A DNA stretch of 11,730 bases from Conidiobolus incongruus B7586 (taxonomy: Eukaryota > Entomophthoromycota > Entomophthoromycetes > Entomophthorales > Conidiobolaceae): assembly GCA_000697335.1 (NCBI GenBank), contig JNEM01011848.1, positions 1 through 11,730 on the forward strand, read 5' to 3'. The translations under genes and the position numbers were made by a program. Under the pieces are notes generated by a model, which was not told the origin of the DNA, did no database searches, and worked only from the letters and a program-made list of their open reading frames with translations. Positions 1 to 8,246 of the stretch are shown in pieces. Position 1 is the stretch's first letter. Each line of letters starts with the position of its first letter.

Positions 1-360
1 AAAGCTATAAAAAATTTAAAAAATATTTATATTTAGCAAATTCACTAGATTATAGCATATAATTATAATTGCTTTACACAATCAAAAAATTTGTTTATAA
101 AAAACAATTTTTATAAATATAATTAGTTAATAAAATATTAATTTTAATTTTTAAGAAAATATATTTTTAATTGTTAAAACTTATCAAAGATATAATAAAA
201 AGGTATTAATAATAAAAGATAGCATTTCTTTTATATTATTTATTTATCCTTGCATATCATGTAATAAAAATTATATTTAATTTTTGATTTTATTAATTTT
301 GACAATATTAAAAATTCTTTATTGATATTTGAATATCAATCACATTAATCCCATAAAATT

Positions 361-385
361 AATCAATACTAATCAATACTAATCA
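361..385. repeat. 10-base tandem repeat, about 2.5 copies
   Basis: AATCAATACT occurs twice without a change and is followed by AATCA. It lies far upstream of any gene and is probably a replication-slippage product. Confidence 0.8.
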
Positions 386-675
386 CTATATAAATTTTCA
401 ATAAGTTCAAAATTCAATTAAATTCCAATAATATAACATTAAACAATTGCAATTAACAATTCATATATTAAATAAAAATTCAAGCCAAAAGTAGTTCATT
501 TCAAATATTATTTAAACCATTTTGTATATATTGATATTTAAATTAGATTGGTCATAATCTCATCAGATTTTATTACTTTATAGTTAAGTTTACTTCCTAT
601 TCAATTCATCAAATTGGAGTTGATATCAAATAATAATTCAAGTAAATATGATTGATATTATAAGTGAATGAAGTG

Positions 676-690
676 TATATATATATATAT
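676..690. repeat. TA dinucleotide microsatellite
   Basis: A 15-base uninterrupted alternating TA run bounded by G on both sides. A longer run of the same type lies at 10988-11006. Confidence 0.85.
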
Positions 691-946
691 GCAAATTAAT
701 TAGTTATGAAATTAATACATTCTCTGTTTTACATTTATCAAGTAATTATTATATTATAACATTAAAACATTATTTAAAGTTCGAAATTGGTTAATTTGCC
801 TAATATAAAAGATGTCAGTGTAATTTACATGATAAATGAAAATTAATTAAATCCTGGTTATTTTGATAATTTTAACAATCAGAGTAATACAAATTGTTAT
901 TAAAATACAATTTCTATAATTAATGTATTTTATAGTATTATATAAC

Positions 947-964
947 AATAATAATAATAATAAT
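947..964. repeat. AAT trinucleotide microsatellite
   Basis: Six perfect AAT units in non-coding sequence. Confidence 0.85.
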
Positions 965-1320
965 TTTATATTGGAAAAATTTTATCAAATTATCACAAAT
1001 AATGATCGAAATTAATTCCATGTTTAATTAGTGTGAACATTTATTTTCGTGCTTAATAGTTGAAAATCTAAAGTCCCTAATATTACTAATACGAGAATTA
1101 GCTACTATCGATTTGGCTATCAACAGTATTCGATATAACTCATATTAATTAAATATGAATTTTTATCCCAATTTATCCCGTTTTAATTTTCTTTTTGTTA
1201 CATTGGTAAATTAATTGTTTTTAGACCCACAAATTTTATAAACTCTATTAAATTCTATTTAAAATATTAATAAATTTAGAAAAAGAATTAAAGTCACTGA
1301 AATATATATCAATTAAAATA

Positions 1321-2467
1321 ATGAGTGGATTAAAAGCTTATACCATTACTTTAATATTTGAAAAAGAGATAGATTTACAAATTGTGAATAATTTGAAATT
1401 AATTTTATATAATTATAATATTTCACCAACTGAAACTAATTTGGGTAAACGCGTATTGGAATTGCGTTTTTTAAGTATCTTAATTGAAAATGAATACCTC
1501 AAACTTAATGACTTACTTTACGGCTTCAGTAGTGAAAATAAGGGTGTTAATTGTATTTTGCAGGTAGATAACGTGTTCAGAAGGTATAAGGATTTGGTGG
1601 TTTTCGATATGGACAGCACTTTGATCAATGAGGAAGTTATCGATATTATGGCTGAGTTGGCTGGCTGTCAGGATCAAGTTAAGGTAATTTAATTATTTAA
1701 TATCACATTATCATATATCTTATATAAGAATATCTTTTGAAATTTAGTTGATTACTGAAAGAGCCATGAACGGTGAGTTAAATTTCAAGAGCTCCTTAAT
1801 TGAAAGAGTGGCATTATTGCGAGGACAGTCTACAGAGATTTTTGATCAAGTTAAGCAGAGGATTACCTTCACCAAAGGAGTCAAACAATTGTGCAAAGTA
1901 CTCAAAAATTTAGGAATTAAAACGGCAGTCATATCAGGTAATCACCTCTCAAAATTATAGATATTCTTATGCTTATAACGAATGACTAGGTGGATTTTTA
2001 CCCTTAGCCGAGCATGTCAAGAATGAATTAGGATTAGATCACTTCTTTGCTAACGAAGTAAATACATTAATTATATTAATCTACTAAAACTAAATATCAT
2101 TACTAGCTTGAAGTGGATCCTAATACTAACACATTAACTGGAAGAGTGATCAATGACATTATTACTCCTGAGAGAAAAGAGCAATTGGTTAGAGAGTTAA
2201 CTCAACATTATAATACAAGATTTGAAAAAGTTGTCGTGGTTGGAGATGGTGCTAACGATATTCCAATGTTGAAGTTAGCTGGTTTGGGTGTTGCTTTTAA
2301 CGCTAAGCCCAAAGTTCAACAAGAGGTAATTGATCAGTATTCTAGTATCAATAATTTATTAATATACTTTATACTAGATTAAAGTACGTTTAAATCAGCC
2401 TTTCATCTCAGATATTTTATTCTTATTAGGGTTATCACAAAATGATATCAATATGTTAATTGAATAA
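1321..2467 (+). CDS. SER2: Phosphoserine phosphatase (Ser2/SerB type), five exons
   Basis: Hydrolyses phosphoserine to serine and phosphate, the last step of the cytosolic phosphorylated serine pathway. Exons are 1321-1683, 1748-1937, 1990-2057, 2107-2325 and 2378-2467; the four introns are 64, 52, 49 and 52 bases, all GT..AG. The joined protein is 309 residues, the length I recall for yeast Ser2. Residues 1-85 form the variable N-terminal region also found in yeast Ser2 (possibly ACT-like). The HAD catalytic domain follows: DMDST at 96-100 with nucleophile D96 and acid/base D98, ITERAMNGELNF cap segment from 123, SGGF at 184-187, Lys 231 as a likely motif III lysine, GDGAND at 253-258, and FNAKPKVQ near 271. 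Each exon join restores a family motif (for example S|GGF), so the splice model is secure. ATG 1321 gives the family length. All catalytic residues are present and nothing suggests decay. The upstream gene is unknown; the Sld2-like gene follows on the same strand. Confidence 0.96.
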
Positions 2468-2485
2468 TTTTTGAAAAATATTAAT

Positions 2486-2514
2486 AATAAATGCTGGTGT
2501 TATTTTACAATAAA
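2486..2514 (+). terminator. Poly(A) signals of the phosphatase gene
   Basis: AATAAA occurs at 2486-2491 and again at 2509-2514, some 20 and 40 bases after the stop codon. The position is right for 3' end formation, although AATAAA is frequent by chance in such AT-rich DNA. Confidence 0.45.
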
Positions 2515-2595
2515 GAAATATGTATTATTAGTGTATGATATTGATTTTCATATATTACAGTAATCAAAAAATATCCAAAGCTCTATGAAGTCTGA

Positions 2596-2667
2596 TACTA
2601 AAAATCTAAGCATGAGCATGACCATCTCGGTGAGAGTGAGAAATCCTAGCCACTGGACCATATTGAA
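2596..2667 (-). pseudogene. tRNA-Glu(CTC)-like relic with intact 5' half
   Basis: Read on the minus strand from 2667. Bases 8-25 of a tRNA-Glu are intact: TGGTCCAGTGG is a good A box (2660-2650), the D arm pairs fully (one G-T wobble) and carries the GG of the D loop. The anticodon loop CTCTCAC (2636-2630) reads anticodon CTC, and its stem pairs at four of five positions with an A-C mismatch next to the loop. After the variable loop the likeness stops: no T loop or B box (GGTTCGA type) is found and no segment pairs with the acceptor 5' strand TTCAATA. I infer a dead tRNA copy or the head of a tRNA-derived SINE. The left boundary is only an estimate from tRNA length. Confidence 0.65.
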
Positions 2668-3322
2668 CGAATAGATTTAATCAAATCATTAATTTAATCC
2701 AACATCAATTAAAAAAACTCATTCTTCCCTAATTCTCTTTCAATCTTCATGATGTACAATTCTATTATATCTATTTATTACTTTTTAATTTGTGCATTTT
2801 ATTCCGTTGCAACAATATTATTTTATTTTATTTATTTATTTAATAAATCCAACCATTTTCATTTAATAATATATTTTTATATTATTATCAACTAAGCTTT
2901 AAAACCATTTGAATTTTTCAAAAAACATATATATATTTTAAACTTTTGTAAAAATTATTCTATCAATAAAAATTTTTTAAAAAATTTAATTAAAAATAAT
3001 TTACTTTGATTGAAAAGTATTCTTCTCAAATAAATGAATGTATTTTATTACAGTCCAAGAAATTATTTAAAATATTTCTTAATGATTAAAAGACGAGTAT
3101 AGAACTGGTGTAAATGTTAATAATAATTGTAGAATGTTCTTCAAGTTACAATAAAGAGTTAAAATTTATCAAAGTATTAATATAATTATTAAATATTTAG
3201 ATTTTGAGATACATAAAGAATTAGGAATTAATAAAAATTACTACTATCAATGCAAAACATTAATGTTATTCTCCTAATACAAAAAATCCCATAAACTTAA
3301 CCTAAATAATTCTATGTTAGTA

Positions 3323-3330
3323 TTCGCGTA
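3323..3330 (-). promoter_or_regulatory. MCB/E2F-like element TACGCGAA upstream of the Sld2-like gene
   Basis: The minus strand reads TACGCGAA, close to the yeast MBF site ACGCGT and the SBF-type CGCGAAA core. It lies about 95 bases before the ATG at 3426. G1/S control of a replication-initiation gene by MBF/SBF-type factors is plausible from yeast biology, but binding is inference. Confidence 0.4.
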
Positions 3331-3348
3331 ATAATTCCTTATTCAATT

Positions 3349-3372
3349 ATCACTTATTAAATCACTTATTAA
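3349..3372. repeat. Perfect 12-base tandem duplication
   Basis: ATCACTTATTAA occurs twice back to back, ending 53 bases before the start codon of the Sld2-like gene. It would lie in the promoter or 5' leader. Confidence 0.8.
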
Positions 3373-3425
3373 ATGCTAATTTAATAATTACAGATTTTTT
3401 TTACATATTGCAAAACTATAATATA

Positions 3426-5102
3426 ATGGATGATAAATCAATTCAAGATATTAAAGTAACAAATCCTTTAACGCACATTTCTTCATCATCCCAATTTCAA
3501 GAAAATTCTGTGATAATTAAAGAACAACCGGAAGTTTCTTTTTGTTTTGAAACATCTACAGAAGCCCATACCACTAAAGATACCAATACAAATGTATCAA
3601 AATTACATAATATTATATGGGGCAAGTCGACAGCTGAAGAATATCGTACAGCTTATTATAATATCAGAACGAAAATTGATTGGCAACCTTATAATGCGAC
3701 GACGTTTACAGCTTTGAGTAAAGTTAAAAATATTAGAGAGAAATTTTCTAATCCAGAATGGGTTAAAAATAGAGAAATAGTCTTGGAAGTTAAGAGACAA
3801 AAGTTGAACCAAATTGAGAGAGAAAAGAATCCTGAGCAATTATCTGAGTATGAGCAACTGAAATTGAAGCTGAAGACTACTTTGAAGGCCATTAAGAAGT
3901 GGGAAATGAAGTTTTTGGAGAAGATGGGCAAAAAGCCATCTCATAAAGATATCGATCAGCTTCCTAAGGTAAAAGCCATGTACCAGTCTTACCAAAACTT
4001 GTCCAAGAAAGTTAAGTCTTATGAACTAAATCATCCTTCCGCTATAAATCAATCGTCTTTTATGAACCAGAGCTTTGCAACCGGTATTAACCAATCCATA
4101 TTCAATACATCTAATATGTCAGCGATTGCTCCAAATATAACATCTTTGGATATCTCTTTAATAAATGCTTCAACAAGGATTGATAATCTTACGGCCAATA
4201 TTTCTAATATCAGTATATCCAGTGGCATTAAAATTATTGGGCCTCCTAAAGCATCTGAAGGTAATAGCTTTTTACTCATTTTTTAGCTGACTATTCATCT
4301 CTTTATAGTTGAAACGAAACTTCCAAGCCACTCTCCTACAAGCGACAATCCATCACAAAGCTCTGAATCTTCTAATACTCAGATGTTAACTCCAGCTGAA
4401 CCTGAAAAACTATCTCAGACCACTGACTACGTTTCAGACATTCCAACTTCGGACATTTGGGATATTGAAATACCCTCATCACAGTGCAGTGTCATCCCTG
4501 AAGATCACCCACTTAGCAAAATTTACACCACTTCACCATACTATGTAGATAATTACCTTAGCCAATCATCATCAACCTCTGAAAATCACTTGGACCAATG
4601 GTTAACCACTACTCAAAATTTGATGAATAAATATTTTCCTAATATCGAAGATGAGCTGAAAATTGAGCTCCATAACCCCTCAGTTACTTTAACTGAGCCC
4701 CTAGCGCCCCGCCACCCTCTCTTACATGTGATGCCAGGTTACCATGCATCCACAAGATCTATCAGATCTCAGTTGGGTAAAGATAATTATGAACAGCGAG
4801 ATTATTCTTTAGAAATTGAGCCATATCACGATTGGGAGGATGATATGAATTCACAGCCATCAACACAAGAAATACCAGATGAAAGTGACCAAGATGAAGC
4901 TTCAAAGCCCGAAATAACAAACAATAATACACCCAGTGCTAGATCAAACAGATCTTCTCAATCCACCAGAACTACTAGTCTCACAAAGAAGGATTTAGTG
5001 AGTGAAAACTTTGTGAAATTAAATATCAGAAATTCAAGATACCGATCCAAGGTACCCAATCGATCCTCCCGATTCTCTAAACCTTATTTCAACCGAAGGT
5101 AA
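3426..5102 (+). CDS. SLD2: Sld2/Drc1-like DNA replication initiation factor, two exons
   Basis: Sld2 (Drc1; N-terminus of RECQL4 in animals) is a nuclear CDK target that bridges Dpb11 and the replicative helicase at origins. Exons are 3426-4260 and 4309-5102; the 48-base intron splits a Val codon (residue 279), and the alternative AG at 4285-4286 would lead to a stop. Product: 542 residues. The diagnostic part is residues 149-200, a basic helical segment with IKKWEMKFLEKMGKKP and DI/YQSYQ, matching the Sld2 signature LKxWExxFxxxxGRKPxxxDI. Residues 201-500 are low-complexity, rich in S, N and T, with NQS repeats near 208-224. The basic tail carries ENFVKLNIRNSRYRSK (from 511), like the NFVxLNxK motif of Sld2/RECQL4. 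Minimal S/T-P sites: S287, T306, S354, T486. Residues 1-148 are an unrecognised extension that budding yeast Sld2 lacks. The start at 3426 is the first ATG in frame. Family call firm; exact orthology inferred. Confidence 0.87.
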
Positions 5103-5123
5103 CTAACCCCAACTATTTAATCC

Positions 5124-5313
5124 TTGGCTATTTGCGATTTTGTATGGAAAATCTGGGTATAATTTGTAGCAATTAATAGTTAATCCATTTATATTATTTA
5201 TACAACTCTAATCAATACAAAATAAATTAAAAATTTACGTATTAATGTAATTGGTTAAAGTTTAAATTAACTAAAAAAGCAAATGTTTTTAATTTAGATT
5301 CCCAAATAGCCAA
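5124..5313. repeat. 190-base interval bounded by 14-base inverted repeats
   Basis: TTGGCTATTTGCGA at 5124-5137 matches, with one mismatch, the reverse complement of 5300-5313. The arms are about 160 bases apart and begin 22 bases after the Sld2-like stop codon. It could be a small MITE-like insertion, a 3' UTR hairpin or chance. I see no clear target-site duplication outside the arms. Confidence 0.35.
5221..5226 (+). terminator. Possible poly(A) signal of the Sld2-like gene
   Basis: AATAAA lies 118 bases after the stop codon. It is the first clear copy downstream, but the motif is common by chance at this base composition. Confidence 0.3.
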
Positions 5314-6788
5314 TAACATATGTTTGACTGTAAATTTTAAAAATTTAATTCAAGAATTCTATTATTACTCTATGTAATTTAAATATTTGAGCTAGATTCA
5401 GCATTTTATAGTCATGGTTTTTACTATTAATTCAAAATTTTCAAAGACTTTATCATAAATTGTATTAAATTAATACACTATGGTCTAATTCATTCTAAAT
5501 TCACTTTAAGTAGTTCTGATCTTAACAAATTCAACCAATAATATTAAATAATAATTATGGAAAATACAAGTTTGGTCTAATATCATGTGCACACTTTAAT
5601 TAGACAAGGTGGAAAGTTGTTACACTAGTTTTATCTTATTTAGTATAATTTCATATTTTCAAATATCTAATTTAGAAACATATATATTAAAACAAATAAA
5701 TTTATTATACATTTTAAATAATAATTTGATTATTATATTATTCGGTTAGTTAAATTAATATATAATAACGAGCTATTTCACAATTTTTATTTTCAAAACT
5801 GCCCTTCCTTATAAATTTCTAAAGAAATTTTCAAAACAATATAAAGCTGAGAGATTTGATTTATCAATTAAAGTTTATCAAATTTTTCAGTATTCATTAA
5901 TATTCATTTAAATTAATCTTTAGGATTAAATTAACCAATAAAACTATTTTGGATTTTTTTTCTTCCACACCATGTATACCAAGAATGAAATACATTTTAA
6001 TTCTTTTTCATTAAATTTTATCCGAAAATTTAAGCATTTAATAATTATATATCAAATGTTAATATATATTTGATAAGTTATTCAACTAATTTAGAGTATG
6101 ATTAGAATTGAATGATGTCATTCCATTACCTTTCCCACTATTTTATTCAATGAAATCATAAAGAAATTGGTTAGTTTGGATTTAATAAACTTGGTACTGA
6201 AGAATTAAAAAAAAACCTCAAAAGTTAAAAAATTCCCAAAGTTTTGAAAAAATTTAATGTCAACAAAATAGTGCGCAACTCCATAAAGAAATTTCAAATG
6301 AAAATTCACTGGTACACGTCACTGGATTTGTTGGGTTTTGAATTATGATTAAATAAGACTATAAATGAATTTGAATTGCGGTAAATTGATGAGAATTGCA
6401 ATTATTTTTAGAGTACTTAACTCGTTTTTATTTGTAACTGTATTATGTAAGAATTTAATTTATTATTATTTGGTTACATATTAGCATGAATTGACTCATT
6501 TGTACTGATTAATTGTATTGGTAGTACTATTTCTAAATAAGAATAAAGTCATTTGTGAATTTTGATTAACCTTAGCTTATTGAATGATCAAATTCTGAAT
6601 GAATCCTCAAAAATATTCTTTAATATAGATATTACCAGAAACGATAGTCTAACTTAACAAATTGAACCATATGTGTATTTTAATTATTCTCCAAATTGTA
6701 TTACCTTTAATTAATAGATATTACATTCTACTAATAAAATTTAATAGCCACGTTAAAACCACTGGGAAACTAGTAAATTCAGGAGTAC

Positions 6789-6796
6789 TACGCGAA
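6789..6796 (+). promoter_or_regulatory. Second MCB/SBF-like element TACGCGAA
   Basis: The same 8-mer as at 3323-3330, here followed by a run of As, so that the reverse strand reads as a good E2F/SBF-like TTTTTCGCG. It lies about 85-90 bases before the ATG at 6879. The identity and similar spacing suggest a promoter, but no solid gene follows. Confidence 0.3.
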
Positions 6797-6878
6797 AAAA
6801 ACTCCCCAAGAATTTGATTAAGATTCCCCAACCAATCCACCATCATATTAAACAACCTATCAATTGAATCCAATACCT

Positions 6879-7113
6879 ATGAATTTTGATAATTCTCAAT
6901 ATCCGAACCAATACCCTAGAGAAATTATTTACTAATCAGTGTTTTGAATTAAATAATTTAGTTTCTTATTGTCACATATTGGCAACAATTAAACATAATA
7001 TTGACCAATCCTTGCTCCTTTTACTACCATATACACAAACTAAAATGAATGATTTAATAATACATTTTCTAATCAATGAAATGAAGAATAGGTTACCTTT
7101 TACCAATTTCTAA
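6879..7113 (+). other. Doubtful small gene: two overlapping short frames
   Basis: An ATG at 6879 opens an 18-codon frame beginning MNFDNSQYPNQYPREI and stopping at 6933-6935. The +1 frame is open from 6883 to the stop at 7111-7113 and reads a helix-like, leucine-rich stretch containing LLLLLPYTQTKMNDLI, but it has no ATG near its beginning. No donor GT lies between the ATG and the second frame, so ordinary splicing cannot join them. The second frame could instead be a last exon starting after the AG at 6938-6939, with its first exon not found. About one such open run is expected by chance in this much AT-rich DNA. I do not recognise the product. Confidence 0.2.
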
Positions 7114-8246
7114 GGCTTATCACCTATATAACCTATTCAATCGAGTTGATTAAAAAATATTTTATCTATTTTAAAATTCTATTTAATTTATTTTAATTGG
7201 GGGAGGATTGAAGGTGATCAAACTAAAATAATATAAGTTTTTATATTTTCAAAAAATCACCCTATTTGGAAATTGTATTTTGTCTAAAATATTTGTTTAT
7301 CCTGATATTATTTCATAATTATTTCAAATACTCAACATTTTATTAAAGTATATTGTATTTAATATATGTTGGAATTATAAAGGTGAATTTCTTATTAATT
7401 TGTCGCTAAATTTCCAGGTTTATTATCTAATGAAATCATGATAAAACAATGATCTAATCTAGAATAAAACAATATTATAGCTATTAATATGATATGATAA
7501 TAATTGATATTAAAACTATTTCATTTATTTTATTATCAATTAAGTGATATTAAGTTTGTGCAACCTATCTCCCAGAATAATATTAATGATTGCTTAACTG
7601 TCAGTTATACAGAATCATGTCGAATATTATTACAGTTTCATTTGGAAATTAATCTGTGAATATATTTTATAATATTTAATCCGAAATCTAGAAGATATAT
7701 ATTTGACTAATATGTAGTGACAAGAACTTCTAACTAAAAAGCGCCAATAACAATCGTATAAATTCTTAAACTCTTAATATTGATGACGCTACTTCAATAT
7801 ATTAATATAAACCACTCTAATTTATTTGATTAATGGGAACTTAAATTTTATGAATTTTGTTTGAGTATAAATAGGTATCATTATCCTTTAATTGTCACTC
7901 TTTCCACACTTTGGAACACTTATTATCCTAATATTACTCATTTCCAAAGATAATCCAATTCCATATTTTCACATAATTATTTGAATTTATCACCCAAAAT
8001 TTAACTTTACAAATCTACTCAGATTTTCAATTGAACCATTAACAAAACTAGAATTATAACGTATATAAATATATATAATCCCTATTCCTCCATTGGATTT
8101 ATTATATTTTTTTATTCTTTGTTAATATAAAAATTAAAAATCAATTTGAATGAAATAAACTTTTGGGAATATTAATTAATCTTGGTTTAATTTATAAATT
8201 TGGTTTCAGTTTAATACTATTAAATATCTATATAAATTTATTGGTG
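7114..8246. other. Spacer and promoter region of the Rho GTPase gene
   Basis: No coding frame was found. The stretch includes AAAAAGCGCCAA at 7736-7747, which is both a GGCGC E2F-like core and an inverted-CCAAT-like context, and a strong TATA box at 7866-7873. The roughly 340 bases between the TATA box region and the GTPase ATG contain only one ATG (8149), followed by a stop codon. A GTATAT at about 8060 and a TTTCAG at 8204-8209 could bound a 5' leader intron, which cannot be decided here. Confidence 0.5.
7866..7873 (+). promoter_or_regulatory. TATA box, probably of the Rho GTPase gene
   Basis: TATAAATA flanked by G on both sides (GAGTATAAATAGG) is a full match to the TATAWAWR consensus. 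It is followed by a relatively C-rich stretch in which transcription could start. It lies about 370 bases before the GTPase ATG, implying a long leader or a leader intron. Confidence 0.45.

Larger units (their letters stand above)
1..1320. other. AT-rich non-coding flank upstream of the phosphatase gene
   Basis: No open frame on either strand here looks like a protein, and no tRNA was seen. The stretch is strongly A+T and holds simple repeats: a 10-base unit AATCAATACT repeated just over two times at 361-385, a TA run at 676-690 and six AAT units at 947-964. It should contain the promoter and 5' leader of the gene starting at 1321, but I see no clear TATA box or other recognisable site close to that start. 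Confidence 0.6.
2468..3425. other. Spacer between phosphatase and Sld2-like genes
   Basis: There is no convincing protein-coding frame. Going rightwards it holds the poly(A) signals near 2500, a decayed tRNA-Glu-like sequence on the minus strand (2596-2667), a long A+T stretch with no visible structure (2680-3320), a TTCGCGTA element (3323-3330) and a perfect 12-base tandem duplication (3349-3372) just before the next gene. Confidence 0.6.
5103..6878. other. Long AT-rich spacer after the Sld2-like gene
   Basis: Apart from the inverted-repeat interval at its left end, little is recognisable. There are short perfect hairpins (8-base arms with 2-base loop at 5813-5830; 8-base arms TATCAAAT/ATTTGATA at 6050-6075) and a direct CACTGG repeat flanking TACACGT near 6309-6327. 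No long open frame, tRNA or transposon protein remnant was seen. The right end carries the ACGCGAA element at 6789. Confidence 0.55.

Noticed and set aside
3603-3931. Two minus-strand open frames of about 80 codons
   Set aside because: They are the reverse shadow of the Sld2-like helical domain; the plus strand shows family motifs and the shadows do not.
4049-4279. Minus-strand 76-codon frame
   Set aside because: It overlaps the low-complexity part of the Sld2-like exon 1 and matches nothing recognisable.
4261-4286. Shorter Sld2 intron ending at the TTTTTTAG at 4286
   Set aside because: A 26-base intron is too short and the frame would stop at once; the AG at 4308 leads into the long second exon.
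6492-6498. TGACTCA, a Gcn4-type site (also at 10034-10040)
   Set aside because: Neither copy is near the serine-synthesis gene where such a site would make sense, and about one match is expected by chance in a window this size.
5103-8246. Search for transposon or virus-like remnants in the long spacer
   Set aside because: No protein motif, long terminal repeat or clear target duplication was visible; only the short inverted-repeat pair at 5124-5313 is reported.
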